The notes: a model not told the origin generated them from the letters alone. A stretch of 37,520 nt of DNA from Pelagivirga sediminicola (GCF_003072125.1 NZ_QCYH01000018.1:1-37520), one strand, 5' to 3'. Shown: positions 23,365 through 32,077, numbered from the stretch's first letter. Made by a program: numbers and translations.

Positions 23365-23702
23365 CTACAGCCGGCAGACCGGCTTTCGCCCCGCACCCTT
23401 CGATCCTGGCCTTCCTGATCCAATAGCCCGCGCCCTGTCTCTGCGAGCCAGGTCGCGGGCTTTGTCTCATGGTCGCCCTGGACCTTGTGAGCGGCCCTTG
23501 CGGGTGACGATCGCAGGGGGCGGTCGGATCTTCGATTGTGGAACGTCTCACACCTTTGACTCGATGAAGTGAATTTTCTGAAGCTGATCAATGGGCCGCG
23601 TCATGCAATATTGACCCAAACGTCAAGCATCTCTGACCCACCGAACCTTCATTTGCAGCCAAAACCATTATCTTTCCCAAGACAAAATATAGAGCCGTAG
23701 TG
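23365..23702. other. Non-coding stretch between repeat copy 1 and the restriction-enzyme remnant
   Basis: No open frame here has a convincing family match, start or RBS. The stretch is GC-rich with several short dyads (for example GCCGGCAGACCGGC near 23370) until about 23530, then turns AT-richer. With the repeat it could be a transfer or replication-associated non-coding region, but nothing identifies it. Confidence 0.4.
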
Positions 23703-24173
23703 TTATAAAATGGTTCTATTTATCAGCTCGAAACCTCGTTCCGTAGGCATACAAAATAAACATTTCCCACCGCTTGCGTCTGCCCAGACAGCACCAATCT
23801 GGCGTTTATCATTTTCACCGTCATAAAGATGCCCACCCTTGTATTCGACGGCAAGAATACGTCCATCTGTAAGCATCGCCACAAAGTCGGGATAGAACTT
23901 CTGGTGGGGCAGTTGAAGCCAAAAAGAAGTATTCTTGCCCTCGACATTCCTGATCCAGAAACGCACTTCGTCCATCCGGTCCAGATAGACAGCGCAATCG
24001 AACTCCTCTCCAGTCGGCTTCAAGTCTCCGACGAGCGGCGTGTAATGCTTGTTGAACTTCGTCGCGCCCGCGTAGGGCTGGTTGAACGCATAAGAACGTT
24101 CGTCGAAGATCATCGAAAGGTCGGAATGGGTCGCGAAGTCTTCAGCGTTCGTGGCAAATAGCGCGGAGTAGTT
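23703..24173 (-). pseudogene. C-terminal remnant of a type III restriction (Res)-like helicase-nuclease
   Basis: The frame is open from the Tn3 inverted repeat (24173, first residues NYSALFATNAEDFA) to the stop at 23703. It contains RSYAFNQPYAGATKFNKHY, VRFWIRN and the PD-(D/E)xK nuclease block FYPDFVAML...RILAVEYKGG, followed by CLFCMPTERGFELI. This is the nuclease end of type III Res or related DEAD-box restriction subunits of about 900 residues. The helicase part and the Mod partner are absent. The nuclease motif itself is intact, but no helicase domain or start codon remains. Confidence 0.75.
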
Positions 24174-24212
24174 GGGGTCGAGTGGGGCTGAGTGCAGAAA
24201 ACCCCTTTAAGG
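24174..24212 (+). repeat. Tn3-family terminal inverted repeat, left element
   Basis: The 39-bp end starts GGGGTCGAGTGG and runs through GGCTGAGTGCAGAA to TAAGG. It shares the pattern GGGGT.GA.T..GGCTGAGTGCAGAA with the end at 31118-31156 read inward. GGGG start and TAAG finish are typical of Tn3-family ends. It interrupts the restriction-enzyme gene. Confidence 0.8.
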
Positions 24213-24247
24213 TTTCTGTTGGGTTGTTTGCGCGTTGAGACTGACGC

Positions 24248-24799
24248 TCACGGTTCGTTCGCTCCGAGATACCGATAGATTGTCGCTTTTGAGAGGCTGT
24301 AGTGTGCCATCAGATCTTTGATCAGCATTCCAGCGGTACGCTTTTTGCGTAGCTCAACGATCTGATCTTCTGAAAGCGCGGGTCGTTTGCCGAACTGTAC
24401 GCCGCGATCTTTGGCCTTCTTGATCCCATCCATCTGTCGCTCGGCGCGGATTTCGGTTTCGAACTGGCCAATGGCTCCGAGCATGTTGAACAGCAGCCGC
24501 CCGGTTGCGTCGGACGTGTCGATATTCTGATCGAGCACGACCAGATCGACACCTTTCTGTTTCAGTGTTTCAGCGATCTGGCAAAGGTGCAGTGTGGATC
24601 GCGCCAATCGGTCGATACGTGTGACAATCAGCTGGTCACCGTCGCGGACGTAATTCAGGCATTCTTTCAGCTGAGGGCGGGCGTCCGTCGTACCACTGCG
24701 CTTCTCTTCGAAAAGCTTGTCGCAGCCATCCAGCTTTTCGCGCTGCACGTCCAGAGATTGTCCGACTGAGCTGACGCGGGCGTATCCGACTTTGGCCAT
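24248..24799 (-). CDS. tnpR: Tn3 resolvase, element A
   Basis: Serine resolvases resolve the cointegrate made by Tn3 transposition. From ATG 24799 the protein is 183 residues: MAKVGYARVSSVGQS with the catalytic Ser, IVTRIDRLARS, TGRLLFNMLGAIGQFE and a C-terminal helix-turn-helix (LIKDLMAHYSLSKATIYRYL). An in-frame ATG at 24859 would add 20 residues without family similarity. It is divergent from tnpA A. It appears intact. Confidence 0.9.
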   Translation of the reverse strand: MAKVGYARVSSVGQSLDVQREKLDGCDKLFEEKRSGTTDARPQLKECLNYVRDGDQLIVTRIDRLARSTLHLCQIAETLKQKGVDLVVLDQNIDTSDATGRLLFNMLGAIGQFETEIRAERQMDGIKKAKDRGVQFGKRPALSEDQIVELRKKRTAGMLIKDLMAHYSLSKATIYRYLGANEP

Positions 24800-24923
24800 A
24801 GTGTCTCGAATAAATTCAGAGGTCTTGCGACTGTCATATTGAGACATTGAAAAAGACATGGCAAGCGAATGGTCTCAATTTCTACAGTTTTGAAGACCCT
24901 CTCCGTATAGAAAGACGACCCTC

Positions 24924-27101
24924 ATGGCACACCGAGCGGTTCTGACCGCGCGACAGCGCGCGGCCCTTTTCCACCTTCCAACGGATGAGGCGTTGATCCT
25001 TCGGCATTACGCCCTGTCCGATGAAGACATCGATTTTATCCGCACCCGCCGCCGCCCTGAGAACCTGATCGGATTTGCGCTGCAGCTTTGTGCCCTTCGA
25101 TATCCGGGACGGCTGCTGAGGCCCGGAGAGATCATCCCCAAAGAAATGTCTGACTTCATCGCCGCCCAGCTCGGCGTCAAACCCGATGACCTTCTACATT
25201 ATGCCGAGCGAGAGAACACACGGCACGAGCACCTGGAAGTACTGCGCAAGATTTATAGGTACGAGATGTTCAAGGGCAAGCGGGTCAAACAGATGCGTGC
25301 GTGGCTTGATCAGAATGCCGAAGGTGCGCAATCGAGCGAAGGTCTGGTGAGGGCCTTTGTGCAAGAATGTCGTGGGCGGCATATCATCCTGCCGGGAACG
25401 ACTGTCATGGAACGGATGTGCGCCGACGCGCTTGTTGCTGCCGAACGCCGGATCGAAACTCGGATAACGGCGCGCCTTGACCGCGCGATGCGCGCTCGTC
25501 TCGATGGCTTATTGAATGAGGAAGAGGAGGGCCAAACCACCACGTTCGTGTGGTTGCGCCAGTTTGAGCCAGGCAAGAACTCCGCAGATATCAACCGCCT
25601 GCTTGATCGGCTGGAGTTTCTGAAGGCGATTGCCTTGGCACCAGAAATTATGGACGACATCCCAGCACATCGGGTCACGCGGCTGCGCCGTCAGGGAGAA
25701 CGCTACTTTGCGAAAGGACTACGTGACATCACCAGTGACCGCCGCCTTGCCATCCTGGCCGTCTGCGTCGTGGAATGGAGCGCTGCCATCGCAGATACCG
25801 TTGTGGAAACACATGACAGGATTGTAGGCAGCGTCTGGCGGGATGCGAAACGGATCTGCGACGCGCGGGTCACGGAAGCTCAGGCGGACGTCGCAAAGAC
25901 CCTGGCTGGATTTGAGACCCTGGGATCAAACCTATTGATGGCCAAAGGCGACGATGCCGCCCTCGCCAATGCCGTCGATAGTTCTTGCGGCTGGAGCGGC
26001 CTTGAAAGTCTGGTCGCGCAAGCAACACAGCTTCAGGCAACGGTGAAAGCAGATACTCTGGCCCATGTGTCCAAGGGCTTCCACCGGTTCAAACGCTATG
26101 CTCGGCGCATGTTGAATGCTCTGGATATGACATGCGCCAGTGTGGCCCAGCCATTGATCACGGCAGCGCAGATTATCCGTGACAAACAGGATATCCCGGC
26201 CACATCGCTGACCTTTTTACAACCACGTTCGAAATGGCGACCGCAATTCCGCGCGCCCGATATTGATCAAGAGCGGCTGTGGGTTGTCGCCGTCCTGTGC
26301 CACCTGCGCGATGCGTTCCGTTCTGGCGATATCTGGCTTCCGCATTCGCGGCGTCATGCCGACATGAAGCAAGCCCTTGTGTCCATCGATGCCGCCCGCG
26401 CCATGGGGCTTTCAATGCCACTGGAACCAGAGATCTGGATGGCTGATCGAAAGCGCCGCTTGGAAGAGGGGCTGAAACGGCTGGCCAAGGCGGTGCGCTC
26501 CAAAACCTTGCCGAGTGGAGTCATTGAAGACGGCGTTTTGCGCGTGAGCCGTCTTGACGCCGATGTGCCGGAGGAGGCCGGTGATCTCGTCCTCGATCTT
26601 TACCGTCGTCTGCCGGAGACGCGGATCACCGATATTCTCACAGAGGTCGACAAAGACACCGGCTTCACCGAAGCCTTCACGCATCTGCACACCGGTGCCC
26701 CATGCCGTGACAAGATTGGCTTGCTGAACGTGCTCCTGGCGGAGGGTCTCAATCTAGGCCTGAGCAAAATGGCAAATGCCACCAACACTCATGACTTCAT
26801 ACAGCTTTCCCGTTTGTCACGGTGGCATGTCGAAAGCGAGGGAATGGCCCGCGCCCTGGCCATGGTGATTGATGCGCAGACCCACCTGCCAATGACCAAA
26901 TTCTGGGGTGTAGGGAAAACGGCTTCCAGTGATGGGCAGTTTTTCCCAACGACGCGGCAGGGCGAGGCAATGAACCTCATCAACGCAAAATACGGCAACG
27001 AGCCGGGCATAAAGGCCTACACCCACGTCTCTGACCAGTATGCGCCATTCGCCACTCAGGTCATTCCCGCCACGGTGAGCGAGGCACCTTATCCGACATG
27101 A
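24924..27101 (+). pseudogene. tnpA: Tn3 transposase, element A, C-terminally truncated
   Basis: TnpA begins MAHRAVLTARQRAALF, typical of the family, and runs to DQYAPFATQVIPATVSEAP, where full-length transposases (about 960-1000 residues) continue for roughly 250 more. The reading frame ends at residue 725 a few codons after the similarity breaks (near 27090). The lost part contains later catalytic residues of the DDE site, so the product should be inactive. At the break the sequence switches to an internal piece of a second tnpA. Confidence 0.92.
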
Positions 27102-27508
27102 ACCGCCTGCTCGACCGGCTGGAATTCTTGAAGGTCATGCCCCTGGGCAGATCCATCCTGGCAGACGTGCCACCCCATCGCGTTGCCCGCCTTCGACGAC
27201 AAGGGGAACGGTATTTCGCTGGTGATCTGCGAGATATTTCAGGCGATCGCCGCCTTTCCATCCTCGCAGTCTGTGCGTTGGAATGGGGTAGCTCTATTGC
27301 TGACGCGGTGGTCGAGACCCATGACCGTATTGTCGGAAAGACATGGCGCGAAGCAAAACGCGCATGTGATGCCAGCGCGACCGACGCCAAGGCTGCATTG
27401 AAGGACACGCTGCAGGCCTTCTCAAACCTCGGATCAGCGCTGCTGGAAGCGCATGAAGATCAGGCGTCCCTGAGCGACGCCGTTCAAAACACTGGCGGTT
27501 GGTTATCC
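27098..27508 (+). pseudogene. Internal fragment of a second Tn3 transposase gene
   Basis: The frame MNRLLDRLEFLKV...RVARLRRQGERYF...ETHDRIVGKTW...NTGGWLSL corresponds to about residues 222-360 of the adjacent tnpA (INRLLDRLEFLKA and so on), but differs at many positions, so it comes from a related element rather than a tandem copy. The ATG is simply an internal codon. Similarity ends near 27508, where an aspartoacylase-family fragment starts. Confidence 0.85.
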
Positions 27509-27511
27509 CTA

Positions 27512-27896
27512 AACCGGCATCCTGCGGGTGATGCAATCCTTGGGGATGGTGGGGCAAAAAGGCGTGCCCAAGGCCCGCACGCCGACGGTGATGTGCGCCG
27601 GATCACGCTGGTTTCGCGCGCCTGTCGGCGGGCTGTTCCGTAGCTACCGCGCCATTGGCGATGCGGTGGATGCGGGCACCGTTCTGGGCGCGATTTCAGA
27701 CCCCTTTGGCGAGGTCGAGCAGGAGGTGATCTGCGACGAGGCCGGTATCGTCATCGGGCGCAGCAACATGCCGGTGGTCTATGAGGGCGAGGCGCTGTTT
27801 CACGTTGCCAGCACCCCGCGCGGCGAGGCGGCGGCGGACGGCGTCACCGCGCAGATGGACGCGGCGCCGCTGTTTGACGAGGACGAGATCCTCTAA
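27512..27896 (+). pseudogene. C-terminal fragment of a succinylglutamate desuccinylase/aspartoacylase-family gene
   Basis: The frame begins TGILRVMQSLGMVG and continues RWFRAPVGGLFRSYRAIGD, AISDPFGEVEQEV and EGEALFHVAS to the stop at 27894-27896. These are the C-terminal beta-barrel-like features of AstE/AspA-type zinc hydrolases (M14-like, about 330-370 residues). The catalytic N-terminal domain is missing, replaced by tnpA sequence at about 27510. It appears to be chromosomal DNA joined to the transposon. Confidence 0.75.
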
Positions 27897-27914
27897 CGCG
27901 TTTCGCGAAACGCG
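27897..27914. terminator. 18-bp perfect palindrome between convergent genes
   Basis: CGCGTTTCGCGAAACGCG lies between the aspartoacylase-family fragment and the convergent membrane protein gene. It can fold as a hairpin on either strand and could end transcription from both sides, though no T-tract follows. Confidence 0.45.
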
Positions 27915-28577
27915 CTAGCGCGTCTTGCCGGGGTTCTGCGGTATCAGGAAAATCGACAGGACGACCATGCTGAAGATCAGCTCGTAGACTTCCCATTTCC
28001 GCTCCACGTCCAGCACCGCGATGATGATGCTGGCCACCAGCGCGATGACCGCATGTTTCATCCATGGCACGGGCACGGCCATGCGGTCGGCCAGCGCCGC
28101 GATGCGCCCACCCTTGGGATAGACCAGCGGCAGACCGACCAGATACAGCAGGATGCAGATCGTCAGCACCGGCCCGAACAGCGATTTGGTCAGATGGACA
28201 TCGCCAACCACCAGATTGTGCAGGTTCGTCTCATACTGTTTGTTGTTTTGCTGGAAAAATTCGTCCGACTCCCAGCCGACAATACGCTGGCCCCAGGATA
28301 TCTCCTCGCCCGCGGCCATGAAGAACAGCAGCGCATAGAACACGGTCAGCCCCGCCGCCCCGCGCCGCCCGCTGCGCCACAGTGACGCGGCATGGGTGGC
28401 CAGAACGATGCTGGCGATCAGCAGGAACAGGGCGGTGGCATACTCCACCGGTCCGTCTTCGGCCGCGAAAACCAGCGTAAAAAACGATGGATTGGCGAAG
28501 GCCAGAACGATGGTGGCAATCAGGATCAGCGCGATTGCAGGTATCAAGGCGCTGTCGATTTTGCGGATAAGGCTCAT
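27915..28577 (-). CDS. Polytopic membrane protein with AGEEISWGQ motif, function unknown
   Basis: The 220-residue protein has about six hydrophobic segments. A conserved stretch between helices reads FFMAAGEEISWGQRIVGW, followed by FFQQNNKQYETNLHNLVVG. The EEISWGQR...N.Q.E.NLHNL signature recurs in a family of uncharacterised bacterial membrane proteins. The acidic and His residues could form an active or metal site, but I know of no assigned activity. The gene seems complete and lies between Tn3 fragments with a truncated aspartoacylase-family gene, so it was probably brought in as a piece of chromosome. Confidence 0.75.
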   Translation of the reverse strand: MSLIRKIDSALIPAIALILIATIVLAFANPSFFTLVFAAEDGPVEYATALFLLIASIVLATHAASLWRSGRRGAAGLTVFYALLFFMAAGEEISWGQRIVGWESDEFFQQNNKQYETNLHNLVVGDVHLTKSLFGPVLTICILLYLVGLPLVYPKGGRIAALADRMAVPVPWMKHAVIALVASIIIAVLDVERKWEVYELIFSMVVLSIFLIPQNPGKTR

Positions 28578-28879
28578 GGCGCATCCTTTGACGTCAGAAT
28601 ATGAGCGTGTCGGCCAAACGCCGCGAATGCAGCAAAAGCCGGGGCTTGTAACCGCCAGCGTGTAAGCCAGCCCGCGCCGCGCATCAAGACCATTCGCCGC
28701 CCGCCCGCCTGCCTTCCCCTAGGGAAGCCGCGCTGCGGCGTCTTGCAATCGCGCGCAGAAACAACAAGACTGCCCCCAAAGCGGGACAGCCGCCGCGGCG
28801 CGCCCGGTGCGGCGCATATGGGCGCGCAGGTTACGCAAGGAAAAACGGCCCCAAAGAGGCCGATCCGCCATCGGAGAGA
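28578..28879. other. Non-coding junction between the membrane gene and tnpA B remnant
   Basis: No gene is supported. The segment is GC-rich with stretches such as GCCGCCGCGGCGCGCCC and includes the probable upstream region of the membrane gene. Similarity to tnpA begins only at about 28880, so a recombination joint lies near there. Confidence 0.4.
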
Positions 28880-29074
28880 CAAAAGTGGACCAGGGTATCG
28901 CAAGGCACATAGTTGCAGGGCGAAGCCGATCCGGTTTTCGGCGCGACGCCGTGCGTTGATGTGGTCAAGGTCGTCATCGGCAAGCGTGTAATGTCGAAGG
29001 AGCGAAAGTTCATCGATAGGGAGATCAAAAAAGGCCGAACGCTGGCGCTCGGTCAGAATGGTACGGTGCGCCAT
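28880..29074 (-). pseudogene. N-terminal remnant of Tn3 transposase, element B
   Basis: From ATG 29074 the protein reads MAHRTILTERQRSAFFDLPI, LLRHYTLADDDLDHI and RIGFALQLCALRYPG, matching the first 65 residues of the tnpA at 24924 with many substitutions. After RYPGPLL the frame loses similarity. The remainder of this tnpA is not found on the minus strand; the internal fragment at 27098-27508 is in the opposite orientation and could be part of it after inversion. Confidence 0.85.
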
Positions 29075-29194
29075 GTTTCTTTTGCTTTCTATTTTAGGTT
29101 TTCTTATCTTTGATTAAGATAATTAATAAGGAATAGCTTTTATGAGCGGAAGCAGAGCATCTGCCAGAGCATCACAAACATTCGTTTGTGAAAC
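29075..29194. promoter_or_regulatory. Probable res/promoter region between tnpA B and tnpR B
   Basis: This AT-rich 120-bp gap between divergent tnpA and tnpR is where Tn3 elements keep res and their promoters. It contains CTTATCTTTGATTAAGATAA and the dyad CACAAACATTCGTTTGTG just before the tnpR start, plausible resolvase binding sites. Confidence 0.5.
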
Positions 29195-29591
29195 ATGCTG
29201 ATCGGCTATGCTCGCGTCTCAAAAGCCGACGGCAGCCAGTCCCTCGACTTGCAGCGGGATGCGCTGATCGCGTCAGGCGTCGAAGAGGACCAGATTTACT
29301 CGGATCTGGCATCCGGAAAGAAAGATGACCGCTCAGGTCTGGAGGCCTGCCTCAAGGCATTGCGGGATGGCGATGTTCTGGTTGTGTGGAAGCTTGACCG
29401 CTTGGGCCGCAGCCTGCACCATCTTGTCAAAACCGTCAGCTTGCTGTCCGAGCGCGGCGTTGGCCTCAAGGTGCTCACCGGACAAGGCGCGCAGATCGAT
29501 ACAACAACTGCGGCAGGACGACTTTCATTTGGCATCTTTGCGGCCTTGGCCGAATTTGAAAGTGAGTTGATCCGCGAACGCACAATGGCCG
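29195..29591 (+). pseudogene. tnpR: Tn3 resolvase element B, 5' part interrupted by an IS
   Basis: The first 132 residues of a serine resolvase are present (MLIGYARVSKADGSQSLDLQ, VVWKLDRLGRS, AGRLSFGIFAALAEFESELI, RERTMA). The reading frame then enters an IS3-family element at 29592. Removing the IS and one copy of the 5-bp duplication restores the frame into AGLQAARARGRKG at 30906. The catalytic domain is complete, but the DNA-binding tail is separated. Confidence 0.92.
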
Positions 29592-29659
29592 TGAACTGGC
29601 CCCCCTTTCGACCGGACACTCAGGCATAACCATGGAGGCTTAGGAATAGCCCTAAGCAT

Positions 29660-30043
29660 GTGCTTATGTCTGACTATGAGATCATCACCGATGGCGGCCG
29701 CAGGCGTCGCTGGTCGTCGTCTGAGAAGCTGCGCATCGTGGAGGAGACGCTTGACGAAGCTACCAGCATTTCCATCGTCGCGCGCCGCAATGGTGTCGCG
29801 CCGAACCTGTTGTATCGTTGGCGACGACTGATGCTGGAGGGGGGAGCCGTGGCTGTGTCTGGAGACGATGACGTCACAAGCAATCGGGCCGTGCGACAGA
29901 TGGAGGATCGCATCCGCGAGCTGGAGCGGCATCTGGGGCGCAAAACCCTCGAGGTGGAGATCCTGAAGGAGGCCCTCGACAAATCACGCTCAAAAAAACT
30001 GACGTGGCATGCGCAGTCGCTGCCGAAGGACGGTTTCCAATGA
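29660..30043 (+). CDS. IS2-like OrfA (helix-turn-helix, leucine zipper)
   Basis: OrfA of IS3-family elements binds the ends and regulates transposition. The 127-residue protein has RRRRWSSSEKLRIVEE followed by SISIVARRNGVAPNLLYRWR (helix-turn-helix) and a C-terminal coiled coil RQMEDRIRELERHLGRKTLE. Its tail KLTWHAQSLPKDG parallels IS2 OrfA. ATG 29660 (MLMSDYE) or ATG 29666 may be the start. A run of seven A at 29992-29998 near its end is a suitable slippery site for a -1 frameshift into orfB. Confidence 0.9.
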   Translation: MLMSDYEIITDGGRRRRWSSSEKLRIVEETLDEATSISIVARRNGVAPNLLYRWRRLMLEGGAVAVSGDDDVTSNRAVRQMEDRIRELERHLGRKTLEVEILKEALDKSRSKKLTWHAQSLPKDGFQ

Positions 30044-30873
30044 GCGTCGTGGCCGAGACCCTGGGCGTCTCCCGATCGAACCTGCACGCCCGTTTGACAG
30101 GAGGTGCAAAGCCGCGTCGGCGCTATCACAAAGCGCAAGATGCGGCGGTGGTGCCGTTGATCACTGCGCTCGTGGCGGCGCGGCCGACCTATGGCTATCG
30201 CCGCATTACGGCTATCCTGAACCGGCAGCTGCGTGCCTCAGGCTCCGCACCTGTTAACCACAAGCGCGTTTATCGCATTATGCAGGCCCAGAATCTGCTA
30301 TTGGCGCGGCCCTACATGGAGCGGTCGGACCGCACCCACAATGGCAAGGTCGTGACCATGCGCTCGAACCTGCGATGGTGCTCGGATGGGTTCGAGTTCA
30401 CCTGCTGGAACGGTGACATAGTCCGTGGAGCCTTCATCATCGACGCCCATGACCGAGAGATCATCTCCTGGTGCGCCGTCGTGAATGCGGGCATCGCTGG
30501 ATCGGACGTGCGGGACATGATGCTGGCGGCGGTCGAAGCGCGGTTTGCGGGGCATCGCGCACCGCACCAGATCGAGATGCTCAGCGATAACGGCTCGCCC
30601 TACATCGCCAAGGACACCTGCATCTTCGCCCGGCAGCTCGGCCTCAAACCCTGCTTTACTCCGGTGAAGAGCCCGCAGAGCAACGGAATATCAGAGGCAT
30701 TCGTCAACACCCTGAAGCGAGATTACGTGAACGTCACGCCGCTGCCAGACGCCGTCACCGTCCTTGGATTGATTGCCGGGTGGTTCGAAGACTACAATGA
30801 AAACCACCCGCACTCGGGGCTGAAGATGCGCTCTCCACGCGAGTTCATCGCAGCCCAAACCGCAACCGCCTGA
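30040..30873 (+). CDS. IS2-like OrfB transposase (DDE)
   Basis: OrfB supplies the catalytic DDE domain, made as an OrfAB fusion by -1 frameshifting. The frame is -1 relative to orfA and open from before the A7 run. Alone, it could start at ATG 30040 (MSVVAETLGVSRSNLHAR), giving 277 residues. The catalytic residues are Asp in WCSDGFEF, Asp in MLSDNGSPY and Glu in SNGISEAFVNTLKRDY, with the usual spacing to the last Lys/Arg. All appear intact, so the IS may be active. Confidence 0.93.
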   Translation: MSVVAETLGVSRSNLHARLTGGAKPRRRYHKAQDAAVVPLITALVAARPTYGYRRITAILNRQLRASGSAPVNHKRVYRIMQAQNLLLARPYMERSDRTHNGKVVTMRSNLRWCSDGFEFTCWNGDIVRGAFIIDAHDREIISWCAVVNAGIAGSDVRDMMLAAVEARFAGHRAPHQIEMLSDNGSPYIAKDTCIFARQLGLKPCFTPVKSPQSNGISEAFVNTLKRDYVNVTPLPDAVTVLGLIAGWFEDYNENHPHSGLKMRSPREFIAAQTATA

Positions 30874-30905
30874 GTGTCCGGTCAAACGGGGGCAAGATCA
30901 GGCCG

Positions 30906-31123
30906 GGCTCCAAGCCGCCCGCGCCCGTGGCCGGAAAGGTGGAAGGAAGTTTGCGCTGACAAAAGCGCAGGTCCGTATGGCGCAAGCCGCCATGGCCAAT
31001 CGCGACACGTCTGTTAGTGATCTCTGCAAGGAGTTGGGGATCAAGCCTGTTACGCTCTATCGATACGTAGATCCAAACGGAAATCTGCGTGAATACGGAA
31101 GCCGCGTCCTCAAAATGCCTTAG
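30906..31123 (+). pseudogene. Tn3 resolvase element B, 3' part after the IS
   Basis: The frame continues GLQAARARGRKGGRKFALTK, then SVSDLCKELGIKPVTLYRYV (helix-turn-helix) and ends at TAG 31121-31123. It is the DNA-binding tail of the resolvase begun at 29195. The stop lies inside the terminal inverted repeat of element B. Confidence 0.9.
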
Positions 31124-31156
31124 GGTGTCATTCTGCACTCAGCCGGAATCCACCCC
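31118..31156 (-). repeat. Tn3-family terminal inverted repeat, right element
   Basis: Read inward on the minus strand it starts GGGGTGGATTCC, then GGCTGAGTGCAGAA and ends CCCTAAGG. It matches the left end at 24174-24212 at GGGGT.GA.T..GGCTGAGTGCAGAA..AC.CC.TAAGG. Flanking pentamers differ (TAGTT left of A, TCAAT right of B), so A and B ends did not arise from one insertion. Confidence 0.8.
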
Positions 31157-31614
31157 TCAATAGCGGTTTGGATCGACGCTTGATCAGGCTTCGGAACGTC
31201 CGATTCCGACAATTTTTCGCGTAAGAGGTCAAAAATGCCATCGTCCGCGACGGCAGCTAGGTTTTGCGAGTTATCAACGGAATTGATGTTCACCCGCGCA
31301 TTTGCTCCTTGGACGTTGTTAATGATTGTGCTGGGTGAAGCAGGAGGGGCGTCGCTTCTGCGTACTTTCGAATTGTAAAATGCTCCAACCCCCATGCTGG
31401 GCATGGCGGCCCTATAGCCGGGATCTTCGACGATGTATTCCTCAACTAGTCCGTTACCGATCTCTCGCAGGAATCGGTCGTTCGGTTCGACTTGAATTGA
31501 TGTGTCTTCGGTCATGACTTTTCCGCTCGTGACCAGACCCTTGATGCCGTCCTTTCTGTTCGTACCGTCCGCTTTAACAAACGACAGTGTTTCGTTCAGC
31601 GCCTCACCTAACAT
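31157..31614 (-). pseudogene. Hypothetical protein truncated by Tn3 element B
   Basis: From ATG 31614 (MLGEALNETLSFVKADG) about 152 native codons run to the transposon end, where the frame reads through the inverted repeat and stops at 31120. Visible parts are KGLVTSGKVMTEDTSIQVEP, DRFLREIGNGLVEEYIVEDP and an Asn-rich linker INNVQGANARVNINSVDNSQ. The GANARVNINSVDNS pattern recurs in uncharacterised proteins, often ahead of a variable C-terminal domain, which here is lost. I do not assign a function. Track start 31644 uses a TTG and is less likely. Confidence 0.55.
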
Positions 31615-32077
31615 CGACAAATGGTCTCTCCTAACGCAATTCAATCTGTAGGTAAGCTATCTGGGCACCACAACTTAGACCAGTGACGTAATCGTTCGCT
31701 GATCAGTTCACCACTTCCGATAGAAAGCACAACCAGCCATTTTCTCATTTGGGTCAGTTTGTGACGTGAATGTCAAAGTCATCTGACGTTCAACATCGAT
31801 CCTGTTTTTTTCTGGGCTTGGGGTTCGGGCAAGCCGAACGCCGCTGCGCCGCAAGGGGGCCGTTTCGTCGGCCCCCTTCGGACTACCGAAATAGACAAGC
31901 CCGTGTCCTCGCCTTCGGCTGCGGGCCGCGCCAGCTTGTCGATTTTGGCAGTCTCGACCCCCTCAGTTCGCCACATGGCAAGGTTTCAGGAGACGGGCGC
32001 TTCGCGTCCGACCCCTAAAACCCCGCCCGATTATCGGCACCAAGCCGGACAGGGCAGCACCACAAAGGAACGAGAAA
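31615..32077. other. Structured non-coding leader upstream of the plasmid accessory block
   Basis: No gene is supported. The 3' two-thirds is GC-rich and full of dyads: GTTCGG-gcaag-CCGAAC at 31823-31839 and a 10-bp perfect stem AAGGGGGCCG/CGGCCCCCTT at 31853-31878. It ends 14 bp before the DUF3768 gene with AAAGGA as RBS. It may be a regulatory leader or a single-strand promoter-like region used during plasmid entry, which is speculation. Confidence 0.45.

Larger units (their letters stand above)
24174..27092 (+). mobile_element. Tn3-family transposon A, truncated
   Basis: The element has an inverted repeat at 24174, tnpR (minus) and tnpA (plus) diverging from a 64-bp gap at 24860-24923 that should include res. 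It ends abruptly near 27092 inside tnpA where sequence from another tnpA copy begins, so the tnpA-side end is lost and the element cannot move by itself. Confidence 0.75.
29592..30900 (+). mobile_element. IS3-family (IS2-like) insertion sequence inside tnpR
   Basis: The 1309-bp element is bounded by inverted repeats: left TGAACTGGCCCCCCTTTCGA and, read inward from the right, TGATCTTGCCCCCGTTTGA, both continuing CCGGACACTCAGGC. A 5-bp direct duplication, GGCCG, flanks it (29587-29591 and 30901-30905). Excising element plus one duplication recreates an uninterrupted resolvase frame, confirming the ends. It encodes OrfA and OrfB in the -1 arrangement and looks complete. Confidence 0.93.
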
